Assembly: GCA_031430695.1 (NCBI GenBank)
Contig: JANPBZ010000089.1
Coordinates: 1-39,055, forward strand
DNA: 39,055 bases
Direction: 5' to 3'
Source: JAENVT01 sp031430695
GTDB taxonomy: Bacteria; Actinomycetota; Acidimicrobiia; Acidimicrobiales; Ilumatobacteraceae
The notes under the pieces are model-generated. The model did no database searches, was not told the DNA's origin, and saw only the letters and a list, made by a program, of their open reading frames with translations. Positions 23,890 through 31,077 of the stretch are shown here, one piece after another. How positions within the stretch are numbered: position 1 is the first letter of the stretch; the number at the start of each line of letters is the position of its first letter. A program made the position numbers and the translations under genes.

Positions 23890-23917
23890 AGCGGGGCCGG
23901 CAGTTGCCGGCCCCGCT
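23890..23917 (-). terminator. Strong hairpin between binding-protein and permease genes
   Basis: Perfect 13-bp arms, AGCGGGGCCGGCA and its complement, enclose a 2-nt centre. It lies 36 bp after the binding-protein stop and 38 bp before the permease start. In importer operons such hairpins commonly stabilise the upstream binding-protein mRNA or partly terminate transcription, making more binding protein than permease. Confidence 0.75.
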
Positions 23918-23952
23918 CACACTAGGTCATTTCTGTAGCTATAACCCGCAGG

Positions 23953-25749
23953 TCAGCCAAGCGCAACGTCGGGCTCGCCGGTGACGAGCTGAGTCGCCTC
24001 GTACGTGCCTTCTGCTGTCGTTGCCCATACGGCGGGGAGCACCTTGAACGCCGTGGTCCAGACGTACCACGAGGAGTTGGCGCACTCGGTGATGGGGTTG
24101 AGGCACTCTGGCCACTGCTCGGCACCGATGACGATCTGGCCGTCACCGTTGGTGTCTTCCCATTCGTTGATGTTTTGGAAGGCCTGGTAGTTGGCTGCGT
24201 CCTTGTCGACTGGGCCACCAACCTGATCCGTACGCCATGCGGCGATGTTCGGGAACTGGTACAGCGGCAACATGACCGCATCCTCAGCGAGGAACGCACC
24301 AACCTTGTGGATCAAGTCAGCGCGAGCGGTGTCGTCGACCGTCTGATCAGACTCGAGCATCAGAGCCGATGCCTCCTCGTTGCACCAACCGGCCGAGTTC
24401 TGGCCTTGGTTGCCGTTGTCGGCCGAAGGAATAGACGAGCACGCCATGATGCCGGTGACCGTGGGGTCGGGGCTGGCGGTGTTGATGTACATCGCCATGT
24501 CGTACTTCAGTGCTGGCAGGCGCTGCTGGAAGTAGCAGGCTGCATCGCAGTTGTCGGCGATGATGTTGAACCCGGCTGCTTGCAGCTCGGGGATCATCAG
24601 GGCCTGAGTCGACTCACGACGGGTGTTGCCCGAGTTGATGATCCAGTGGATCTCCGGTGCAACGCCATCCTTTGCCCACATACCGTTGCCATCTTTTTCC
24701 CAACCGGCGTCGGTGAGGATCGTCTCGGCGCCAGCGGCGTCGAAGAACCCGTCGGTGCCGTCAGCAGCGCCGAAGATGGTCTGATCGCACCATGGGCCGA
24801 TCGTCGGAACCCAGAGACCGCAGTTCAGCAGCGGCCCACCTGGGAAGATCGGATCGTAGATGTTCTCGAGGATCAGGTTGCGGTCGATCGACTTGGCGAA
24901 AGCCTGACGGAAGTCGGCGTCCATGAATGCACATGAGCGGGTCTCGTCTGGCGTGCAGTTGAGGTCTTGCTGGAAGTACAAACCCTCGTAGTTCGTGCCA
25001 TAGCCAGGAGTCGACGAGATGTTCGGATCATTCAGTGCGTCGGTGATACCGGCGTATGCCTGCGGGAAGATGAAGTCACTCTCGCCGGCAACGAGTGACG
25101 CGATTTCCGTGTCACTGTCGGCCTTGGGGACCATGACGATTTTGTCGACAATGCCGACATCGGTGCCGTAATAGCTGTCGTTCTTGGCAAGAATGAGCTG
25201 ATCGAGGCTCCACGATTCAATCTTGTAGGGCATCGCCGAGAACGGGATGTTGTCGGCGAAGAGGGCCGAGACGTCGTTGCAATCGTCGACCACATCTGCC
25301 TTCAGCAGGTTGCCGAACAGGTTCTTGTACGGCGCATATACCTCGGAGAACTCAACGACGACCTGCTTGTCGGACTCGCCGGCCTCGATCGAGGTGATCT
25401 TGTCGTAGCCGACGGTGCTCAGCGAGCCAGGAGTGTTCAGAATGGCGTCAGTGGTGCACTTGAAGTCGGCAAATGAGATTGGCGTGCCATCATCCCAAAC
25501 TGCGTCGGGATTGATGTTCATCGTCAACGTCATCGCTGCACCGCTCGCGGCGGCCGCTGTGGTATCGGTTCCACCTGCAGTGGTCTCGGGTGCCGCTGCG
25601 GTGGTCTCGGGTGCTGCTGCGGCGGTGGTCTCGGTACCAGCGGTCGTGTCGCTAGAGCTGGTGTTGTCGTCGTTGCCGCAAGCTGCTGCGACGAAGGCGA
25701 AGCCGATGGCCAGTGCAGCGTAGCGAGTGCTACGTCTCGTGGTCCTCAC
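23953..25749 (-). CDS. Lipoprotein substrate-binding protein of a peptide-type ABC importer (family 5)
   Basis: 598 residues. The arginine-rich start is followed by a hydrophobic core and the lipobox FVAAACG, with C24 as the likely lipidated residue. A low-complexity threonine/alanine linker (about residues 28-65, SSDTTAGTETTAAAAPETT and repeats) links the lipid anchor to the binding domain. The rest is a family 5 extracellular solute-binding protein, with ADFRQAFAKSIDRNLI near residue 315 as a clear family block. The GTG start has an excellent ribosome-binding site, AGGAGG, about 9 nt upstream. Peptides or another family 5 ligand such as nickel or opines are possible; peptide is most likely. 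Confidence 0.9.
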   Translation of the reverse strand: MRTTRRSTRYAALAIGFAFVAAACGNDDNTSSSDTTAGTETTAAAAPETTAAAPETTAGGTDTTAAAASGAAMTLTMNINPDAVWDDGTPISFADFKCTTDAILNTPGSLSTVGYDKITSIEAGESDKQVVVEFSEVYAPYKNLFGNLLKADVVDDCNDVSALFADNIPFSAMPYKIESWSLDQLILAKNDSYYGTDVGIVDKIVMVPKADSDTEIASLVAGESDFIFPQAYAGITDALNDPNISSTPGYGTNYEGLYFQQDLNCTPDETRSCAFMDADFRQAFAKSIDRNLILENIYDPIFPGGPLLNCGLWVPTIGPWCDQTIFGAADGTDGFFDAAGAETILTDAGWEKDGNGMWAKDGVAPEIHWIINSGNTRRESTQALMIPELQAAGFNIIADNCDAACYFQQRLPALKYDMAMYINTASPDPTVTGIMACSSIPSADNGNQGQNSAGWCNEEASALMLESDQTVDDTARADLIHKVGAFLAEDAVMLPLYQFPNIAAWRTDQVGGPVDKDAANYQAFQNINEWEDTNGDGQIVIGAEQWPECLNPITECANSSWYVWTTAFKVLPAVWATTAEGTYEATQLVTGEPDVALG

Positions 25750-25804
25750 GTGGATGTTCCTCCTATGTGAACGGAGGGAGGTAGGTCTCGGTCGAACGAC
25801 ATGG

Positions 25805-25819
25805 CAAGCGGAACGCTTG
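25805..25819. promoter_or_regulatory. Small hairpin in the binding-protein leader
   Basis: CAAGCG (25805-25810) and CGCTTG (25814-25819) pair around GAA in the predicted untranslated leader of about 120 nt. It may shape or stabilise the leader. No known riboswitch fold is recognisable. Confidence 0.35.
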
Positions 25820-25876
25820 TCGGGAAGGCCGACCACACTCTCACACCGTCCTCCCCGATCGGAGTGAGCGCTCGAC

Positions 25877-25905
25877 AACATAGCACCGTTACTTACCGAC
25901 CGGTA
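25877..25905 (-). promoter_or_regulatory. Importer operon promoter with TetR-type operator
   Basis: On the minus strand TATGTT (25877-25882) is a good -10 box. At the -35 position lies TACCGGTCGGTA (25894-25905), with arms TACCG and CGGTA around two bases. This resembles operators of many actinobacterial TetR-family repressors. A repressor there would block the binding-protein promoter. No TetR gene is in the window, so the regulator would act from elsewhere. Confidence 0.5.
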
Positions 25906-25966
25906 GCAGCATCATTCCGAGTGTCTGAAAAGTCGGGCCAAAAATTCCAGCTGCCGAGCACGTCTG

Positions 25967-26734
25967 CTACACGCCAAGCTTGCAGATCCTGGCGAATTCA
26001 TCGGGGTCGAGGCTGGCGCCGCCAACCAGCGCACCGTCGATGTCAGGCTGGCCGATCAATTCGGCGATGTTCGATGACTTCACGCTGCCGCCGTACTGAA
26101 TCCGAACGGCGGCTGCGGCCTCGGGCCCCGCGATCTTGACCAAACATTGACGAATCGACTGACACACCTGCTGGGCGTCATCCGACGTCGCTGTAAGGCC
26201 GGTACCGATCGCCCAGATCGGCTCGTAGGCAATGACGAGTGCGGCTATCCGGTCGGACTTCATGCCATCGAAGGCAGCGCGAATTTGGCCGAGCACGTTG
26301 CCCTCGGTCTCGCCGGCCTCGCGTTCCTCCAGCGTTTCGCCGACGCACACGATCGGCGTCATCGCGTGGCGCTGAACTGCGGCCACCTTCTTGGCAACAT
26401 CCTGGTCGGTCTCACCAAAGAGTTGGCGACGTTCGCTGTGCCCGACAATGACGTACCGCACATTCAGCTTGGCGAGAAACACCGGCGAGATCTCACCGGT
26501 GAACGCTCCGTTGTCCTCCCAATGGCAATTCTGCGCGCCAACGGCGAATTGCAACTTGTCGGCATCGATCACCGTCTGCACGCTGCGGATGTCGGTGAAC
26601 GGTGGGTGGATGCTGACGTCGACCTGTTCGAGGTCGTCCTTGCCGACCAGGTAGGCCAGCTTCTGCACACACTGAATGGCCTCGAAGTGGTTGTGGTTCA
26701 TCTTCCAGTTCGCGGAGATCAACGGCTTACGCAT
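25967..26734 (-). CDS. tpiA: Triosephosphate isomerase
   Basis: 255 residues, full length. It interconverts dihydroxyacetone phosphate and glyceraldehyde 3-phosphate in the cytoplasm. Catalytic residues are visible: the lysine of ANWKMN near residue 11, the histidine of GHSERR near 97 and the glutamate of YEPIWAIGTG near 170. The phosphate-binding loop GGSVK and GALVGGAS complete the site. ATG 26734 lies 8 bp inside the pgk gene, so translation is probably coupled. It closes the gap-pgk-tpiA unit. Confidence 0.97.
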   Translation of the reverse strand: MRKPLISANWKMNHNHFEAIQCVQKLAYLVGKDDLEQVDVSIHPPFTDIRSVQTVIDADKLQFAVGAQNCHWEDNGAFTGEISPVFLAKLNVRYVIVGHSERRQLFGETDQDVAKKVAAVQRHAMTPIVCVGETLEEREAGETEGNVLGQIRAAFDGMKSDRIAALVIAYEPIWAIGTGLTATSDDAQQVCQSIRQCLVKIAGPEAAAAVRIQYGGSVKSSNIAELIGQPDIDGALVGGASLDPDEFARICKLGV

Positions 26735-27839
26735 TGGGTGCACCGCGCAGCGCTTCCAGCCCGGGAAGGTCGCCGAACTCCAGGAGTTCGAGCGAGGCTC
26801 CCCCGCCGGTCGACACATGGTCAACCTCGTCGTCGAGCCCGAATTGCGCGAGCGCAGCGGCACTATCGCCGCCACCAACCACGGTGAACGCCTTCGTGTC
26901 GGCAATGGCCTGGGCAACCGTGCGGGTGCCCGCCTCGAACCGCGGATCCTCGAACATGCCCATCGGCCCGTTCCAGAAGACCGTTCGCGCCTCGATGATC
27001 ACGTCGCTGAACGCAGCCGCCGTGCCAGGCCCGATATCGAGCCCCTTGGCACCGTCGGGAAGGTTGATGCCGAACGTCGAGAAGCTTCCCGCGGCATCGA
27101 GGCCAACGAGATCCTGCGGCAGATGAATGGTCTTGCCGCCCGAGGCGGAATCGGCCAGCAGGCGCCTGCACGTGTCGACCTGATCCGGTTCCCACAACGA
27201 CTCGCCGATCTGGTTGCCCAGCGCGGCGAGGAATGTGAAACACATCGCCCCGCCGATGACGAGCTCGTCGACGATCTTGAGCAATGCCTCGACAACCCCG
27301 AGCTTGTCGCTGATCTTGGCTCCACCCAGCACGGCGACGAACGGTCGCTTCGGCTCGTTGCGTAGCCCAAGCAGAACGTCGACCTCTTTCTGCATCAACA
27401 GACCCATGGCCGACGGCAGCGTGCGTGGTGGCCCGACTATCGAGGCGTGTGCTCGGTGGCATGCACCGAACGCGTCATCGACATAGGCATCGATGCCCTC
27501 GACCAGCGACGCGACGAACGTCGGGTCGTTGCCTTCCTCGCCTGGATCGAACCGCAGGTTCTCCAACAGCTCGACGCCCGGCGCCAACTCCGCGAGTCGG
27601 GCCCTGACGGCATCCATCGAGTACTTCGGATTCGGCTTGCCTTTCGGGCGACCGAGGTGTGATGCGCACACAACCTGGGCACCGCGGCTGGTGAGCCACT
27701 CGATCGTCGGAAGTGCGGCGCGGATGCGGAAATCGTCGGTGATCGCTCCGTTGTCCATCGGCACGTTGAAATCTGTGCGGACCAGCACCCGCTTGCCACG
27801 CACGTCGATCAGATCTGCCAGCGTGGGAATGCTTTTCAT
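26727..27839 (-). CDS. pgk: Phosphoglycerate kinase
   Basis: 370 residues, somewhat shorter than the usual 390-400 but with both lobes complete. It makes ATP from 1,3-bisphosphoglycerate. The N-terminal substrate block is VLVRTDFNVPMDNG with SHLGRPKG. The hinge and nucleotide-binding lobe carry AVLGGAKISDKLGV, FWNGPMGMFE and the C-terminal VVGGGDSAAAL and STGGGASLE. ATG 27839 overlaps the gap stop by 4 bp (ATGA), so this start is certain. It is co-transcribed with gap and tpiA. Confidence 0.97.
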   Translation of the reverse strand: MKSIPTLADLIDVRGKRVLVRTDFNVPMDNGAITDDFRIRAALPTIEWLTSRGAQVVCASHLGRPKGKPNPKYSMDAVRARLAELAPGVELLENLRFDPGEEGNDPTFVASLVEGIDAYVDDAFGACHRAHASIVGPPRTLPSAMGLLMQKEVDVLLGLRNEPKRPFVAVLGGAKISDKLGVVEALLKIVDELVIGGAMCFTFLAALGNQIGESLWEPDQVDTCRRLLADSASGGKTIHLPQDLVGLDAAGSFSTFGINLPDGAKGLDIGPGTAAAFSDVIIEARTVFWNGPMGMFEDPRFEAGTRTVAQAIADTKAFTVVGGGDSAAALAQFGLDDEVDHVSTGGGASLELLEFGDLPGLEALRGAPNA

Positions 27840-28858
27840 CGCCTCTTCTTCGGCATCTTGCTGTAGGCGTACAGCGTGGTGTCGATGAGACGATTCGAGT
27901 AACCCCATTCGTTGTCGTACCACGCCAGGACCTTGATCATCTTGCCCATGCTCATCGTCAGGCCGGCATCGAAGATGCTGCTGTGCGGATCGGTGACGAT
28001 GTCGCTGGACACGATCGGATCCTCGCAATAGCGCAAGATGCCTTTCAACGGCCCGCTCGCCGCGGCCTTCTTGAACGCGGCGTTGATCTGCTGGACTGAT
28101 GCCGCCTTGGTCAAGTTGGCCGTGAAGTCGACGATCGAGCCGGTGGGCACGGGAACACGCAGCGATGTGCCATCGAGCTTGCCCTTCATCGTCGTCAACA
28201 CCAAGCTGGTGGCGCGGGCCGCGCCCGTTGAGGTGGGAATGATGTTGATGGCCGCGCCGCGGGCACGACGGAAATCGCGATGCGGGCCATCGACCAGGTT
28301 CTGATCTCCGGTATAGGCGTGAATGGTCTGCATCAGGCCCTGCTCGACTCCGAAGGCGTCGTCGAGCACCTTGACCATCGGCACGAAGCAGTTGGTCGTG
28401 CAGCTCGCGTTGGAGATCACCTTCTGCGTCTTGAAATCGAAGTCCTTGTGATTGACGCCGTACACCAGCGTGGCATCGGCGCCGTCGCATGGCGCCGACA
28501 CGATCACCAGCGGCGCCCCACCAGCCAGGTGTCCCGCAGCTGCGTCGCGCTTGTTGAAGTGGCCGGTCGACTCGATCACTACGTCGACGCCAACGTCGCC
28601 CCACGGCAGATTCTTCGGGTCGCGTTCCGAGAACACTTTGATCACGTCATCGTCGACGGAAATGCCGTCCTTGTGCGTCTTGACGCTGTACGGAAGCACG
28701 CCGAGCACGGAGTCGTACTTCAGCAGATGGGCCATCTCGTCCAGCGCGCCGAGATCATTGACGGCGACGAAGTCGATGTCGGCGCCGCGCAGCTTGGCAG
28801 CACGAAAGAAGTTGCGGCCGATTCGACCAAAGCCATTGATACCGACACGAACGGTCAT
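27836..28858 (-). CDS. gap: Glyceraldehyde-3-phosphate dehydrogenase, type I
   Basis: 340 residues. NAD-binding starts with VGINGFGRIGRNFFRA. The catalytic cysteine is in SNASCTTNC near residue 152, and the substrate-binding HAYTGDQN and TSTGAARATSLV follow. The C-terminal WYDNEWGYSNR motif is intact. ATG 28858 has an AAAGGA ribosome-binding site. It is the first gene of the glycolytic unit. In many actinobacteria the upstream neighbour is whiA; here rapZ precedes it by 46 bp. Confidence 0.97.
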   Translation of the reverse strand: MTVRVGINGFGRIGRNFFRAAKLRGADIDFVAVNDLGALDEMAHLLKYDSVLGVLPYSVKTHKDGISVDDDVIKVFSERDPKNLPWGDVGVDVVIESTGHFNKRDAAAGHLAGGAPLVIVSAPCDGADATLVYGVNHKDFDFKTQKVISNASCTTNCFVPMVKVLDDAFGVEQGLMQTIHAYTGDQNLVDGPHRDFRRARGAAINIIPTSTGAARATSLVLTTMKGKLDGTSLRVPVPTGSIVDFTANLTKAASVQQINAAFKKAAASGPLKGILRYCEDPIVSSDIVTDPHSSIFDAGLTMSMGKMIKVLAWYDNEWGYSNRLIDTTLYAYSKMPKKRR

Positions 28859-28894
28859 GCGCGGTGATTCCTTTCACAGACGGCGGAACAGCTG

Positions 28895-28900
28895 AGGATA
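28895..28900 (-). promoter_or_regulatory. Candidate -10 box of the gap-pgk-tpiA unit
   Basis: TATCCT on the minus strand lies in the 46-bp gap between rapZ and gap and would give a leader of about 30 nt containing the AAAGGA ribosome-binding site. No convincing -35 is visible; it would lie within the end of rapZ. Confidence 0.35.
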
Positions 28901-28904
28901 GTGC

Positions 28905-29753
28905 TCAGCGGGCGATGTCGCGGTGCCCGGTGGTCACCGCGATGCCACGAGCACGAAGCCGGGCTGCAAGGTCCTCGGCAACAGCAACACTTCGGTGGCG
29001 GCCACCGGTGCATCCCATCGCAATCGTCAGGTAGCTCTTGCCTTCGGCTGCGTAAGCGGGCACGAGGGGGACGATCATCGCCTCGAAACCGTCCAGGAAC
29101 CGCGAAGCATGCGACCGCTCCAGCACGAAGTCGCGCACAGCAGGGTCGTGACCCGTCAGTGGTCGCAGAGCCTCCTCCCAATGTGGATTCGGGAGGAAAC
29201 GCACATCCATGATGATGTCGGCATCAAGGGGCAGGCCGTACTTGTAACCGAAGCTCTCGATCGCGATCTGCAGCCGTTGCCCGTCACCGGCGTGATCGAA
29301 CGCGCCGATCAGCTTGGCCTTCAACTGATGAATGTTCAGTTCGGTTGTGTCGATCACGAGATCGGCAGCATCCTTCACCGGATCGAGCAGGGAACGCTCG
29401 AGCTCGATCGCCTCCACCAGGCCCTCGGCCTCGGCATCGAGTGGATGCTTGCGTCGCGACGAGTCGTAGCGCTTCACCAATTCGGCCGTCGTGGCATCGA
29501 GGAACACGACGCGCACACGATGTCCGTCACCCCGCAGTGCGGCAACCTTGGGGAGCACGTCGATGTGTTGCCGACCCGACACCAGCGCCAAGCGTTCGAT
29601 GTCGCTTCCGGGCTTGCTCGCCAGTTCGACAATGGTGTCGACCAACGATGTCGGGAGGTTGTCGATCACATACCACCCGAGGTCCTCGAGCACCGCTGCA
29701 GCGCCTGAACGCCCGGCGCCTGACAATCCGGTGATCAGCACGATGTCGGCCAC
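28905..29753 (-). CDS. rapZ: RapZ-type nucleotide-binding protein (YvcJ family)
   Basis: 282 residues. Walker A is GLSGAGRSG near the N-terminus, with arginine in place of the usual lysine, as is common in this family. Other family blocks are YVIDNLPTSLV, VVFLDATTAELVKRYDSSRRKHPL, SFGYKYGLPLDADIIMDVRFLPNPHW and the C-terminal GCTGGRHRSV. In E. coli RapZ directs decay of the GlmZ small RNA; the actinobacterial role is less defined. GTG 29753 is chosen because it starts just before the first strand and avoids overlap with the methyltransferase gene 22 bp upstream. The customary yvcK and whiA partners are not next to it. Confidence 0.93.
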   Translation of the reverse strand: MADIVLITGLSGAGRSGAAAVLEDLGWYVIDNLPTSLVDTIVELASKPGSDIERLALVSGRQHIDVLPKVAALRGDGHRVRVVFLDATTAELVKRYDSSRRKHPLDAEAEGLVEAIELERSLLDPVKDAADLVIDTTELNIHQLKAKLIGAFDHAGDGQRLQIAIESFGYKYGLPLDADIIMDVRFLPNPHWEEALRPLTGHDPAVRDFVLERSHASRFLDGFEAMIVPLVPAYAAEGKSYLTIAMGCTGGRHRSVAVAEDLAARLRARGIAVTTGHRDIAR

Positions 29754-29775
29754 TACGCGAACATCGTATTGCCTA

Positions 29776-30495
29776 TTACTTCCGAGTTCGGAGATATAGC
29801 AATCGCGGGATGGTTGCAGCATCGAGATACTCGCGGGCTCGCTCGAGGAACCCGGCCGGTGGCGCAGGCTCGAGCATTCGCTCGATCAGCAGACCGTTTT
29901 CGGCCAGCGTGTTCACATAGCGGCTGAGCGGTCGGTGAATGAACGGAATGAACACGTCCTTCTCGACCTCCTCGTCGCTTTCGTGTTCGACCAGATAGGC
30001 GCCGATTCGCCAGTACTGCTCGGGAGGGTCGAGGACGTGGTCGTCGATCCATCCGCTGTTCGGTGTCTGCAGCAATGGATGGTTGAGAAAGAAGCAGAAC
30101 CGACCGCCCGGTTGCAGGACCCGCGCCACTTCGGCGATGGCAGCGTCGACCTCGCGGATGTGTTCGAACACCAGGCATGCGACGACCGCATCGAAGCTGG
30201 CATCCGCAAAAGGCAGAGCCGCTGCTTCGCTTCGGGCGAACGTTGCGCCGCCGCGCTGCGCGGCAACGCTGACACAGGTCCACGTCGGGTCGATTCCAAT
30301 GACGTCGGCGCCCAAGCGGCCGGCGAGTCGGCTGATCTGCCCGTCCCCGCAGCCGACATCGAGCACCCGCTTCGCCTCGGCCAACTCGGCCGCAGCAAGC
30401 GGCAGTATCTGCTCCTCGTATTCCGGATCGGCACCCTCGGTGAAACCCTCGATCCACCACGTCGCGTGGGTCTCCCACAAACTCTCGTCGCTCAC
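29776..30495 (-). CDS. Class I SAM-dependent methyltransferase
   Basis: 239 residues. The SAM-binding motif I is VLDVGCGDGQISR near residue 45; DVIGIDPT follows as motif II. The EAAALPFADASFDAVVACLVFEH block and ARVLQPGGRFCFFLNHP are typical of the small-molecule methyltransferase_11 group. The substrate is not evident. GTG 30495 is preferred because a TACGCT -10 box lies 6 nt upstream. The gene is divergent from the small HTH gene and lies 22 bp before rapZ on the same strand, so it could be co-transcribed with rapZ. Confidence 0.88.
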   Translation of the reverse strand: MSDESLWETHATWWIEGFTEGADPEYEEQILPLAAAELAEAKRVLDVGCGDGQISRLAGRLGADVIGIDPTWTCVSVAAQRGGATFARSEAAALPFADASFDAVVACLVFEHIREVDAAIAEVARVLQPGGRFCFFLNHPLLQTPNSGWIDDHVLDPPEQYWRIGAYLVEHESDEEVEKDVFIPFIHRPLSRYVNTLAENGLLIERMLEPAPPAGFLERAREYLDAATIPRLLYLRTRK

Positions 30496-30501
30496 GCATC
30501 G

Positions 30502-30507
30502 AGCGTA
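30502..30507 (-). promoter_or_regulatory. Candidate -10 box of the methyltransferase gene
   Basis: TACGCT on the minus strand ends 6 nt before GTG 30495 with no Shine-Dalgarno sequence, which suggests a leaderless mRNA. Confidence 0.45.
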
Positions 30508-30587
30508 CGACGAGTTGCCATCGGGTTGGGCGCTGCCGCCGATTTCGGCGAGGCCCTCGGCGGGGAACACCGCTCAATATTCTGAGT

Positions 30588-30626
30588 CGACAGGTGGCGC
30601 TGTCATCGCCGAAGCTGCACCTGTCG
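30588..30626. promoter_or_regulatory. 9-bp inverted repeat in a divergent spacer
   Basis: CGACAGGTG (30588-30596) and CACCTGTCG (30618-30626) are perfect arms separated by 21 bp that themselves contain GGCG/CGCC. It sits in the 230-bp spacer between the methyltransferase and the small HTH gene, about 100 bp from each. An operator is plausible. The rest of the spacer holds only the methyltransferase -10 box and the GGAGGAAC ribosome-binding site of the HTH gene. Confidence 0.45.
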
Positions 30627-30726
30627 CAGCAGAAAAATCGATAGTGCTCCCGGCTCCCGTTGGCGATGACCGGGGGCGGCGATACGGTCCGGCGGGCGAT
30701 TTCCCCACCGCACCAGTGGAGGAACA

Positions 30727-31077
30727 GTGACGAGTCAAGTCCGCACCGAGTTGGTCGGCATGATCGATGACGCACTCGGAGAAGAGCCGAAGCGGGCGCT
30801 GATTGCTGCGCGTCAACTGAAGGAGGAGGTCGAGTGGCTGACCGAGCGCTCAGTGGCGCTGGCGCGGCGCGAGGGATATGACTGGGGCCGAATCAGTCGA
30901 CTACTCGGGATCACCCGCCAGTGGGCCCGCGTCCGGTTCAAGACCGCTCCGCCACGCCTGGCTCCTCACGTCGTCGCCCGCAATCGATACACGGCAGAGC
31001 AACGCGAAACCAAGCGTCTGATCGGGCAACTTGGCCAGCCGAAGCGCCGGGATCAGGACGACGGCGTGGCTTGGTGA
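30727..31077 (+). CDS. Small HTH-like protein of unknown role
   Basis: 116 residues, highly charged. The central part ALARREGYDWGRISRLLGITRQWARVRF looks like a helix-turn-helix, with ISRLLGITRQWAR as the likely recognition segment. Such short proteins are frequent in actinobacteria but poorly characterised. GTG 30727 is backed by a GGAGGAAC ribosome-binding site 2-10 nt upstream. It is divergent from the methyltransferase gene, with an inverted repeat between them that it might bind. Its 3' end overlaps the convergent uvrC by 25 bp. Confidence 0.7.
   Translation: MTSQVRTELVGMIDDALGEEPKRALIAARQLKEEVEWLTERSVALARREGYDWGRISRLLGITRQWARVRFKTAPPRLAPHVVARNRYTAEQRETKRLIGQLGQPKRRDQDDGVAW

Noticed and set aside
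25750..25876. Riboswitch in the binding-protein leader
   Set aside because: Only one 6-bp hairpin is visible; no conserved riboswitch core was recognised.
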